Of a stretch of 7,865 nucleotides of DNA, positions 1-5,443 are shown in pieces; the first letter of the stretch is position 1, and every line of letters starts with the position of its first letter. The stretch covers positions 1-7,865 of the forward strand of contig JBAYVY010000165.1 in NCBI GenBank assembly GCA_041674345.1, given 5' to 3'. Both the position numbers and the translations under genes were made by a program. The DNA is from JBAYVY01 sp041674345. Its GTDB lineage: Bacteria > Planctomycetota > Phycisphaerae > Phycisphaerales > Zrk34. The notes under the pieces were generated by a model. It saw nothing but the letters and a program-made list of their open reading frames with translations. It was not told the origin of the DNA and searched no databases.

Positions 1-74
1 AGGATCATAAACATTGCGACGAGCACGAAGCCCACCGTCAGCAGACTCGTCAACCAGTTCGCCAGAACCAACAT
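1..74 (-). CDS. secG: Protein translocase subunit SecG, N-terminal fragment
   Basis: The minus strand has ATG at 74-72, preceded by an AGGA Shine-Dalgarno 7 nt upstream. It opens a reading frame of 24 complete codons that continues past the window edge. The peptide begins MLVLANWLTSLLTVGFVLVA and continues MFMI, a hydrophobic stretch fitting the first membrane helix of SecG, a small two-helix inner-membrane protein that assists SecYE-SecA protein export. The position immediately downstream of tpiA on the same strand is the common tpiA-secG arrangement in many bacteria, and this supports the call more than the short sequence alone does. Only the first helix is visible, so another small membrane protein cannot be fully excluded. 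The 121-nt gap to tpiA holds a G-rich inverted repeat, so the two genes may share a transcript only partly. Confidence 0.72.
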   Translation of the reverse strand, partial: MLVLANWLTSLLTVGFVLVAMFMI

Positions 75-91
75 GTTGCGTTCCTTATCAC

Positions 92-187
92 AGGGGCGAG
101 GGGTCAGGGGCGAGGGGCGAGGGGCGAGGGGGCGATGGAAGCGCGACGTTCGTTTCCCTGGCCCCTCGCCCCTAACCCCTCGCCCCT
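92..187. repeat. G-rich heptad inverted repeat with G-quadruplex potential on both strands
   Basis: Plus-strand 93-132 contains six G-runs of at least four Gs separated by 3-nt loops (CGA, TCA, CGA, CGA, CGA), an exact 7-nt period of the type GGGGCGA. Positions 162-186 carry four C-runs with the same spacing, so the minus strand reads GGGGCGA, GGGGTTA, GGGGCGA, GGGG. The segment 92-117 is the reverse complement of 162-187 over 26 nt with one difference (a G-U wobble in minus-strand RNA). The minus-strand tpiA-to-secG transcript could therefore form a very stable hairpin with a 44-nt loop. It may attenuate or terminate transcription or simply be a dispersed repeat; the sequence does not decide. 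Confidence 0.85.
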
Positions 188-195
188 TTTCCCTC

Positions 196-963
196 TTACT
201 TCGCCGCGTTCAGAATACCCATAAAGTCCTCGGCCTTCAGCGCCGCGCCGCCGATCAGGCCGCCGTCGATATCCGTTTGACCGAACAGTTCCTTCGCGTT
301 GCTGGGTTTGCACGATCCGCCGTACTGGATGCGAACGGTGTCGGCCACTTTCTGGCCGTACATCGACACCAGCGCCTTGCGGATGGCCGCGTGCGCGTTT
401 TGCGCGTCGGCGGTGCTGGCGGTCTTGCCGGTACCGATCGCCCACACCGGTTCATATGCGATGGTGATTTTGCTCATCTGTTCCGCGGTGACGCCCGCCA
501 AGCCGTAGTAGGTTTGCGCGAGGTTGATCGCGTCGGTCTGGCCGGCTTCGCGCTGTTCCAGTTTTTCGCCGACGCAGAGGATCACCTCCATGCCCGCCGC
601 CAGCGCCGCTCGCACCTTGGCGTTAATCAGCACATCGGTTTCGCCGATGACGTGCCTGCGTTCGCTGTGGCCGACCAGCACGACACTCACGCCCACGTCC
701 TTGAGCATCGCCAGCGAGACTTCGCCGGTGAACGCGCCGTCGCCCTGGAAATAGAAATCCTGCGCGCCGACCTTGATGGCCGAACCGGCCTTCTTCAGGT
801 GGTTCGCCACACAACGCAGATAAGGAAATGCCGGGCAAACCACGACATCCACCTTGTCCGTATCCTTGAAGCCCGCGGCCAGCGCGTCGGCCAGCGCCGT
901 CGCCTGATCGTGATGCAGATTCATTTTCCAGTTGCCGCCGACGAACGGTTTACGTTGAGCCAT
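196..963 (-). CDS. tpiA: Triosephosphate isomerase
   Basis: This 255-residue protein interconverts dihydroxyacetone phosphate and glyceraldehyde 3-phosphate in cytosolic glycolysis and gluconeogenesis. It has the normal bacterial length and all family signatures: the N-terminal GGNWKMN with catalytic Asn11 and Lys13, the GHSERR motif with the electrophilic His99, the AYEPVWAIGTGK segment with the general base Glu171 followed by flexible loop 6, the YGGS motif near 214-217, and the phosphate-binding GGLIGGA near 234-240. The ATG at 963-961 is chosen because GGAG lies 9 nt upstream and the conserved NWKMN begins at the expected residue 11. The gene is divergent from alaS and followed on the same strand by secG. 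A TATACT box at 1038-1033 is a candidate promoter. No missing residues or truncation are seen. Confidence 0.98.
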   Translation of the reverse strand: MAQRKPFVGGNWKMNLHHDQATALADALAAGFKDTDKVDVVVCPAFPYLRCVANHLKKAGSAIKVGAQDFYFQGDGAFTGEVSLAMLKDVGVSVVLVGHSERRHVIGETDVLINAKVRAALAAGMEVILCVGEKLEQREAGQTDAINLAQTYYGLAGVTAEQMSKITIAYEPVWAIGTGKTASTADAQNAHAAIRKALVSMYGQKVADTVRIQYGGSCKPSNAKELFGQTDIDGGLIGGAALKAEDFMGILNAAK

Positions 964-985
964 GATGATTTACTCCACTGACAAA

Positions 986-1012
986 TACCGGAAACTTCCG
1001 GGTACTTCCGGG
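986..1012. repeat. Short inverted and direct repeats in the tpiA leader
   Basis: Between the candidate tpiA promoter and its start codon lie CCGGAA at 988-993 and TTCCGG at 996-1001, a perfect 6-bp inverted repeat with a 2-nt centre. The 9-mer ACTTCCGGG also occurs twice, at 994-1002 and 1004-1012. It could be an operator or a leader hairpin for tpiA; there is no match to a named site, so function is open. A G-run tract (1010-1022) follows directly. Confidence 0.4.
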
Positions 1013-1032
1013 GGTGGGGGGGAAGTCGAACC

Positions 1033-1038
1033 AGTATA
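1033..1038 (-). promoter_or_regulatory. Candidate -10 box for tpiA
   Basis: The minus strand reads TATACT, five of six matches to TATAAT, preceded by TTTCGC. Transcription would start near 1026, giving a leader of about 60 nt that includes the GGAG ribosome-binding site of tpiA. No good -35 hexamer is seen at normal spacing, so the assignment is tentative. Confidence 0.4.
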
Positions 1039-1068
1039 GCGAAAGCCGATCCCTTGGCTAGTGGGACA

Positions 1069-1100
1069 ACTCGGCCCGCCCGCTTCAGCGGGCGGGGAGT
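1069..1100. repeat. GC-rich hairpin between the divergent tpiA and alaS
   Basis: CCCGCCCGCT at 1075-1084 and AGCGGGCGGG at 1087-1096 are perfect complements around a 2-nt centre. ACTC at 1069-1072 can pair with GAGT at 1097-1100 across a 2-nt bulge. The hairpin lies upstream of both candidate promoters, so it cannot terminate either neighbouring gene. It is better viewed as a dispersed REP-like palindrome or a site for a DNA-binding protein. Confidence 0.6.
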
Positions 1101-1119
1101 CCTCTTTACCATGTGCGAC

Positions 1120-1148
1120 TTATCCATTCCGCTCTCATTCGCTACAAT
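1120..1148 (+). promoter_or_regulatory. Candidate alaS promoter
   Basis: TACAAT at 1143-1148 matches the -10 consensus at five of six positions, and 17 nt upstream is a weak -35 (TTATCC, 1120-1125). The start would fall near 1155, which leaves about 40 nt before the ATG at 1196. The flanking letters TTCGCTA resemble those of the tpiA box on the other strand. Confidence 0.45.
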
Positions 1149-1195
1149 GCCGCACCTGCATGATGAATACCCCCACGGACACCCCCGGAAACGTT

Positions 1196-4100
1196 ATGCC
1201 CACCAGCACCGACATCCGACGCCAGTTCATCGACTTCTTCGTCAGGACGCATGGTCACACCTTCGTGCCGTCCAGCCCCGTCGTCCCGCATGGCGATCCG
1301 ACGCTGCTGTTCGCCAACGCCGGGATGAACCAGTTCAAGCCCTATTTCCTCGGCACCGAGCAGCCGCCTTATCCCCGCGCCGCCAACACCCAAAAGTGCA
1401 TCCGCGCCGGCGGCAAACACAACGACCTCGAAGACGTCGGCCACGATACCTACCACCACACCTTCTTTGAAATGCTCGGTAACTGGTCCTTCGGCGACTA
1501 CTTCAAGCAAGAGGCCATCGACTGGGCATGGCAACTGCTCACCGACCTCTGGAAAATCGACCCGACCCGCCTCCACGCCACCTACTTCGGAGGCGACCCC
1601 GCCCACGGCCTGGACCCCGACGACGAAGCACGCCAACTCTGGCTCAAGCACCTGCCCGCCGATCACGTTCACCCCGGCAACATGAAAGACAACTTCTGGG
1701 AAATGGGCGACACAGGCCCCTGCGGCCCATGCTCCGAAATCCACTACGACCGCACCCCCGACAAATCCGGCGCGAAACTCGTCAACGGCGGAACTCCCGA
1801 CGTCATCGAAATCTGGAACCTCGTCTTCATTCAGTTCAACCGCGGCAACGACAGCCGCCTTTCGCCCCTGCCCGCCAAACACGTCGATACCGGCATGGGC
1901 TTTGAACGCATCTGTGCCGTCCTTCAGGGCAAACCCAGCAACTACGACACCGATGTGTTCATGCCCTTGTTCGCCGCGATTCAAAAAATCACCGGGGCAC
2001 GGGAATATCGGGGCGAACTCAAAGACCCCATCGACATCGCCTACCGCGTCATCGCCGATCATGCGCGATGTCTGACGTTCGCGCTGACCGACGGAGCCGT
2101 GCCCGGCAACGAAGGGCGCGGTTATGTGTTGCGTCGCATCCTGCGCCGTGCCGTGCGCTACGGCCGCCAAACCTTCGGCATGGCCGAGCCGTTCCTGCAC
2201 GAGCTGGTGCCGATGATCGCCGAGTCGATGGGCGACGCCTTCCCCGAACTGAAAAAAAATCCGCAACACGTTATCGACATCATCAAGGACGAAGAAGAAT
2301 CCTTCGCCCGCACCCTCGACCGCGGCATTAAGTTGTTTGATGCTTACGCGGGGGATGCACTATTTCGCCAATTTGCGAGAGAGTATGGAAGCAATCGCAT
2401 ACTCGCGGTAGGAAACGAAAAGTTTAGTACAAAAGAATTACTCGATGATTTGGATATGGATACTGGGAAAGAGGATGTTATCGCAGTTCCTGTAGAGTCT
2501 GACAGTACCTATGAAGTTATCGTGGCAGGGCACAAGGAACCGGTCGAGACATTCAGTTATGCCGACGTCACCCCTGAACTAGTTCGGCGGCTTGTCAAGC
2601 AACCCCCGCAGATAAGTGGATACCGCGCCTTCAGACTTCACGGCACCTACGGCTTCCCCCTCGACCTCACGCAACTGATGGCCGCCGAGCGCGGTATGAC
2701 CGTCGATGTCGAGGGCTTCAACACCCTCATGGAACAGGCACGCGTGCAATCGCGCAGCGGCGGGGCCGCCGCCGATGCGAAGGCATCGCTCATCGACTTC
2801 GTGCAGCAGAACGAACTGCCCGCCACGAAGTTTCTCGGTTACAAAGACCTCGTGATGGATGGCGCGAATATTTTCGCCAAACTCATGCTCATCGGCGAAA
2901 CTTACAAACAAGTGCCGCGACTGGAACTGGGTATGCCCGCCGCGCTCGTCGTCGATCAGACGCCGTTCTACGCTGAACAAGGCGGTCAGGTCGGCGACAC
3001 CGGCTACATCCGTTCGCACAACGGCGCGGTTTTCAAAGTCACCGATACCATCAAAGTCGGCGACATCTTTTTCCACCTCGGCTCGCTCGAATCGGGCAAC
3101 ATTCATAAGAAACATCCGCCCTTCGACCCGGCGGAGGGCGTGATGCTGGAAGTCGATGCCGACCGCCGCGCCAAGATCATGGCCAACCACACCGTCACGC
3201 ACGTGATGAACCACAAGCTGCGCGCGGTGCTGGGCGACCACATCGCGCAGCGCGGCTCGCTGGTCGATGATGAAAAGACCCGCTTCGACTTCAGCCACAA
3301 TCAATCGCTGCCCCCGGAAGTGGTTGAACGCATCGAGCAACGGGTCAACGCCGATATCGCCAGGGATTTGCCCGTTCATGCCGAGCAGGTGTCGCAGGAA
3401 AAGGCGTTGAAGATTCACGGGCTTCGCGCGGTGTTCGGCGAAAAGTATCCGCCGGTGGTGCGGGTCGTGACCATCGGCCCGTCGGCGCACGACATGCTCA
3501 AAGACCCGGCCGACACGAAATGGTACGACACCTCCGCCGAGTTCTGCGGCGGAACGCACGTGGCATCGACCGGCAAAATCGGCGTGTTCACCATCGTCAG
3601 CGAAGAAGCCGTCGCCAAGGGCGTTCGCCGCGTGATCGGACTGACCGGCAAGGCGGCGAACGATGCGACCGCCGCCGGTGAAACGCTGCTGGCCATGCTC
3701 GATTCGCTGCCCAAAGCCGACGCCGATCGCCTGGCCAGGGGATTGGCGGAACTGAATCAGCAGATCGGTCAGCAGACGATCCCGCTGGTGATTCGCGCCA
3801 AACTGCGTGATGGCATCGAGCAGTTGCAGAAGCAGGTGAAGGATCAGCAGAAACAGGCGGCGAAACAGGCGGCGGGCGCGGCGGTCGATCACGCCCGCGC
3901 GATCGCCGAGCAAGCCGGTGATGCCGCGATCATCGTGGCGGAACTACTTCCGGGGACGGGGGCGGATGCGGAGGCGTTGCGGTCGGGCATGGATGTGATT
4001 CGTAAGATGAAACCCGATGCCGCGATCTTGCTCGGCGCTTCAAGCGGCGAGGACAAGGTGGCGTTCACCGCGTCGGTGCCGAAGGAATTGATCGCCGGGG

Positions 4101-4261
4101 GTTTGAAGGCCGGCGACTGGGTGCGGGATGTGGCGAAAGTGGCGGGCGGCGGCGGGGGGGGCCGGCCCGATGCGGCGCAGGCCGGCGGGAAAGACCCGTC
4201 CAAGCTCGCCGAGGCGCTTCAGGTCGCCCGCGATTTCGCACAATCGAAGATACAGGGATAA
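1196..4261 (+). CDS. alaS: Alanine--tRNA ligase (alanyl-tRNA synthetase)
   Basis: AlaRS charges tRNA-Ala in the cytosol and hydrolyses misacylated Ser/Gly-tRNA. The class II core is complete: NAGMNQFKPYFLG, FFEMLGNWSFGDYF (residues 90-103), the DTGPCGPCSEIHYD segment, and motif 3 GMGFER (233-238). The editing domain has FYAEQGGQ (from 591) and the zinc-type ligands His665, His669, Cys784 and His788 (HTVTH and CGGTH). The C-Ala domain ends with a glycine-rich stretch and AQAGGKDPSKLAEAL. The ATG at 1196 is preferred because it gives the normal MPTSTDIRRQFIDFF opening, with GGA 6 nt upstream and a candidate promoter 40 nt before it. In-frame ATGs at 1160/1163 or an upstream GTG would add residues that do not look conserved. 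At 1021 aa it is longer than E. coli AlaRS (876 aa), partly from an insertion at about residues 382-472. Several segments resemble eukaryotic cytosolic AlaRS more than E. coli AlaRS. Confidence 0.97.
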   Translation: MPTSTDIRRQFIDFFVRTHGHTFVPSSPVVPHGDPTLLFANAGMNQFKPYFLGTEQPPYPRAANTQKCIRAGGKHNDLEDVGHDTYHHTFFEMLGNWSFGDYFKQEAIDWAWQLLTDLWKIDPTRLHATYFGGDPAHGLDPDDEARQLWLKHLPADHVHPGNMKDNFWEMGDTGPCGPCSEIHYDRTPDKSGAKLVNGGTPDVIEIWNLVFIQFNRGNDSRLSPLPAKHVDTGMGFERICAVLQGKPSNYDTDVFMPLFAAIQKITGAREYRGELKDPIDIAYRVIADHARCLTFALTDGAVPGNEGRGYVLRRILRRAVRYGRQTFGMAEPFLHELVPMIAESMGDAFPELKKNPQHVIDIIKDEEESFARTLDRGIKLFDAYAGDALFRQFAREYGSNRILAVGNEKFSTKELLDDLDMDTGKEDVIAVPVESDSTYEVIVAGHKEPVETFSYADVTPELVRRLVKQPPQISGYRAFRLHGTYGFPLDLTQLMAAERGMTVDVEGFNTLMEQARVQSRSGGAAADAKASLIDFVQQNELPATKFLGYKDLVMDGANIFAKLMLIGETYKQVPRLELGMPAALVVDQTPFYAEQGGQVGDTGYIRSHNGAVFKVTDTIKVGDIFFHLGSLESGNIHKKHPPFDPAEGVMLEVDADRRAKIMANHTVTHVMNHKLRAVLGDHIAQRGSLVDDEKTRFDFSHNQSLPPEVVERIEQRVNADIARDLPVHAEQVSQEKALKIHGLRAVFGEKYPPVVRVVTIGPSAHDMLKDPADTKWYDTSAEFCGGTHVASTGKIGVFTIVSEEAVAKGVRRVIGLTGKAANDATAAGETLLAMLDSLPKADADRLARGLAELNQQIGQQTIPLVIRAKLRDGIEQLQKQVKDQQKQAAKQAAGAAVDHARAIAEQAGDAAIIVAELLPGTGADAEALRSGMDVIRKMKPDAAILLGASSGEDKVAFTASVPKELIAGGLKAGDWVRDVAKVAGGGGGGRPDAAQAGGKDPSKLAEALQVARDFAQSKIQG
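2339..2611 (+). other. AT-richer in-frame insertion within alaS (about 78 extra residues)
   Basis: Between the conserved RTLDRG helix and the conserved FRLHGTYGFP motif there are 101 residues, where human AlaRS has about 23 and E. coli a similar number (recalled sequences). The extra part reads as sensible mixed helix/strand protein with no stop. By hand count 2401-2520 is about 39% GC, and only about 42% of its codons end in G or C, against mostly GC-ending codons in the rest of alaS. The edges are approximate and no target-site duplication was found. It lies between the catalytic and editing domains, in the region that contacts the tRNA acceptor stem in AlaRS structures. The motif following it has His-Gly where Tyr-Asp is usual (YDTYGFP). 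Confidence 0.75.
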
Positions 4262-4273
4262 AATGAGGAGACA

Positions 4274-4335
4274 GGGTAGGGGCTAGGGACCAGGGGCTAC
4301 ACGCCTCACCCCCTCGTCCCCGGTTCCAAACCCCT
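4274..4335. repeat. Second G-rich heptad repeat with imperfect inverted partner
   Basis: The gap between alaS and the next gene holds GGG, GGGG, GGG and GGGG at 4274-4296 with short loops. Three units are phased at 7 nt: GGGGCTA (4279), GGGACCA (4286), GGGGCTA (4293). A C-rich half follows; 4318-4335 is an imperfect reverse complement of 4278-4296 (about 15 of 19 positions by eye). The plan, a G-rich block then a C-rich block, is the same as at 92-187 but more decayed. A plus-strand G-quadruplex is possible. It could help end the alaS transcript, but there is no U-tract. Confidence 0.65.
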
Positions 4336-4361
4336 TCTCACGGGCCGCAAGGAGGCGCGTT

Positions 4362-4829
4362 ATGTGCGACGAATCCATTTCCACTTCGCTGCGCCGGTTT
4401 CTGGGCGAACACAGCACCCTGTCGTTGTGTACGCTTGACCCCTCGGGCCGGCCCCATGCCGCCAACGTCTATTTCGCGCCGGACGAAGAGTTGAATCTTT
4501 TCTTCGTGTCCGATCCGCGATCATTGCACAGTCGTTGCATCGCCGGCGACCCGCGCGTCGCCGGAACGGTGTACGCGCCCGTCCAGATGTGGCAGCAAAT
4601 CCGCGGGGTGCAGTTCCACGGCTCCTGCGCCATGATCGATCCGGGCGAATACGCCATCGTCTGGAAAATCTACCTCGACCAGTTTCCGCACATCCACGAA
4701 GTTGAATCGCTCGTGCGGAGCCAGCAGTTCTATCGCATCCGCCCCGATTGGTTCCGTTACACCGACAACGCCGTCCACTTCGGCCACAAAGTCGAAACCG
4801 CCTGGCCTCCGATGGCGGTGGGGAAATGA
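4362..4829 (+). CDS. YhbP/UPF0306-family protein, pyridoxamine 5'-phosphate oxidase-like FMN-binding split barrel
   Basis: This 155-residue cytosolic protein matches the plan of E. coli YhbP (UPF0306, about 147 aa) along its length: an N-terminal helix, then SLCTLDPSGRPHAANVYFAP (first strands of the split barrel), a central RVAGTV, the strongly similar IRGVQFHG, and a C-terminal FRYTDNAVHFGHK matching the YhbP pattern of K/R-F-TDN-x2-FG-K. The fold belongs to the flavin-reductase/PNPOx-like split barrels, which usually bind FMN or a related cofactor; the reaction of this family is not established, so no substrate is assigned. The start is firm: AAGGAGG lies 6 nt before the ATG. It stands alone between alaS and a tRNA gene. 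A long hairpin begins one base after its stop codon and may end the transcript. Confidence 0.85.
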   Translation: MCDESISTSLRRFLGEHSTLSLCTLDPSGRPHAANVYFAPDEELNLFFVSDPRSLHSRCIAGDPRVAGTVYAPVQMWQQIRGVQFHGSCAMIDPGEYAIVWKIYLDQFPHIHEVESLVRSQQFYRIRPDWFRYTDNAVHFGHKVETAWPPMAVGK

Positions 4830-4830
4830 C

Positions 4831-4916
4831 AGCAGGACATCAAAACAGCGGGACAGCGGAACATTTCGATTCATCCGCCATGTTCCGCTGTCCTGCTTTT
4901 CCGCTGTCCTGCTTTT
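4831..4916 (+). terminator. Long hairpin with exact tandem repeat, possible terminator
   Basis: Starting one base after the preceding stop codon, 4847-4864 pairs with 4880-4897 over 18 bp with a single G-U wobble. Outside it AGCAGGACA (4831-4839) pairs perfectly with TGTCCTGCT (4905-4913), and TTTT follows at 4913-4916. The right arm is an exact tandem duplication of the 16-mer CCGCTGTCCTGCTTTT (4885-4900 and 4901-4916). The left arm has a matching 8-nt phase (CAGCGGGA, CAGCGGAA). The structure is compatible with intrinsic termination before the tRNA, but its tandem nature suggests a repeat element as well. Confidence 0.6.
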
Positions 4917-4920
4917 CTGC

Positions 4921-4926
4921 TATGAT
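4921..4926 (+). promoter_or_regulatory. Candidate -10 box for tRNA-Arg
   Basis: TATGAT matches five of six consensus bases and ends 8 nt before the mature tRNA 5' end, so transcription would start almost at the tRNA. The -35 region would fall inside the second copy of the 16-nt tandem repeat and is weak (TTTTCC, 4897-4902). Confidence 0.45.
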
Positions 4927-4934
4927 TCGGTCAC

Positions 4935-5008
4935 GCGCGCGTAGCTCAATTGGATAGAGCAGCTGGCTTCGGACCAGCAGGTTGAGGGTTCGAGCCCTTC
5001 CGCGCGTA
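4935..5008 (+). tRNA. tRNA-Arg, anticodon UCG
   Basis: A full cloverleaf folds by hand. The acceptor stem 4935-4941 pairs with 5001-5007 (seven pairs, first a G-U) with discriminator A5008. The D stem GCTC/GAGC (4944-4947, 4957-4960) has a loop holding GG and A20. The anticodon stem GCTGG/CCAGC (4962-4966, 4974-4978) has loop CTTCGGA, giving anticodon TCG at 4969-4971. A 5-nt variable region follows, then the T stem 4984-4988 with 4996-5000 around TTCGAGC. TCG reads CGA and possibly other CGN arginine codons; A20 and C35 are the known bacterial arginine identity bases. The 3' CCA is not encoded and must be added enzymatically. No convincing terminator follows, and the ribosomal protein gene rpmI lies 111 nt downstream. 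Confidence 0.97.
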
Positions 5009-5052
5009 TTGCGCCGGGGCCGGTTTTCGTTTCATCGTTTGTCCGCCTGAAC

Positions 5053-5081
5053 TTGCATTGGGTATATCGTCAGCGTACACT
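5053..5081 (+). promoter_or_regulatory. Candidate rpmI promoter
   Basis: TTGCAT (5053-5058) and TACACT (5076-5081) are separated by exactly 17 nt, the standard sigma-70-type spacing. A start near 5088 gives a leader of about 32 nt before rpmI, ending in an AAGG ribosome-binding site. That is too short for a large L20- or IF3-type regulatory leader. Confidence 0.5.
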
Positions 5082-5119
5082 ATTTGGCTCGTTTGACTTT
5101 AGAAAGACAAGGTTGCGCC

Positions 5120-5344
5120 ATGAAAATGAAGACGCATAAAGGGTTGCTCAAGCGGATCAAGATCACCGGCACGGGCAAGGTGAAGCACAAACGCCGCGGC
5201 ACCAGCCATCTGAACTCCAAGGCCAGCGGAACGGCTTCGCAGCACCTGCACAAGGACGTGGTCGCGCCCAACGGCCAGGCGCGCAAGATCGGTCGGATGC
5301 TGAATCTTCGCCTGCACGGGCCGAAGTCCACCGGCGGCAAATAA
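5120..5344 (+). CDS. rpmI: 50S ribosomal protein L35 (bL35)
   Basis: This 74-residue, strongly basic protein is a structural part of the large ribosomal subunit. The family signature MKMKTHKG is at the extreme N-terminus, followed by the typical KRIKITGTGKVKHKRRGTSH basic stretch (residues 11-30) and the usual C-terminal region ending near 74, a slightly long but ordinary size. The ATG at 5120 is chosen over an in-frame TTG 36 nt upstream because AAGG lies 7 nt before it and the conserved signature starts there; the usual MPKMKTHKG has simply lost two residues. rplT follows after 99 nt, the standard rpmI-rplT pairing. infC, normally just upstream, is missing here and is replaced by a tRNA-Arg gene. 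Confidence 0.97.
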   Translation: MKMKTHKGLLKRIKITGTGKVKHKRRGTSHLNSKASGTASQHLHKDVVAPNGQARKIGRMLNLRLHGPKSTGGK

Positions 5345-5352
5345 AACGGGCC

Positions 5353-5373
5353 GAGTGGTGAGTAGCGAGTAGA
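5353..5373. repeat. Heptad GAGT repeat between rpmI and rplT
   Basis: GAGT recurs with an exact 7-nt period at 5353, 5360 and 5367 (GAGTGGT, GAGTAGC, GAGTAGA), with a further GAGT at 5382 out of phase. It sits just after the rpmI stop codon in a 99-nt gap. The 7-nt phase is the same as in the G-rich repeats elsewhere in the window. Three units are few, so chance is possible. Confidence 0.4.
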
Positions 5374-5443
5374 GTTACTGTGAGTCGGGCAACAAGCGTC
5401 GCCGAATCGGCCACCCCCGAACCCACGTTCAAGGAGCATCGTC

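Noticed and set aside
92..187. CRISPR array
   Set aside because: The units are 7 nt with no spacers; this is a short tandem repeat, not a CRISPR.
73..981. Plus-strand open frame of 302 codons across tpiA
   Set aside because: It is opposite tpiA, whose catalytic residues are all present, and it begins in the G-rich repeat; no plausible product.
1061..1195. N-terminal extension of alaS starting at a GTG (1061) or ATG (1160)
   Set aside because: The added residues cross a GC-rich hairpin and a candidate promoter, lack a ribosome-binding site and have no counterpart in AlaRS.
1142..2269. Open frame of 375 codons on the minus strand opposite the alaS catalytic domain
   Set aside because: Same reason: a shadow of GC-rich third positions, with no recognisable protein.
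2339..2611. Intein or self-splicing intron in alaS
   Set aside because: The insert stays in frame but has none of the intein end residues (Cys/Ser start, His-Asn end) and is too short; no group I or II intron features were seen.
2579..3913. Open frame of 444 codons on the minus strand opposite alaS
   Set aside because: It is antisense to the conserved alaS reading frame, has biased His/Arg/Val/Asp-rich composition typical of the complement of GC-rich codons, and shows no domain.
5009..5035. Possible terminator after tRNA-Arg (CCGG repeats followed by TTTTCGTTT)
   Set aside because: The stem would be only about 4 bp with too small a loop; not a convincing terminator.
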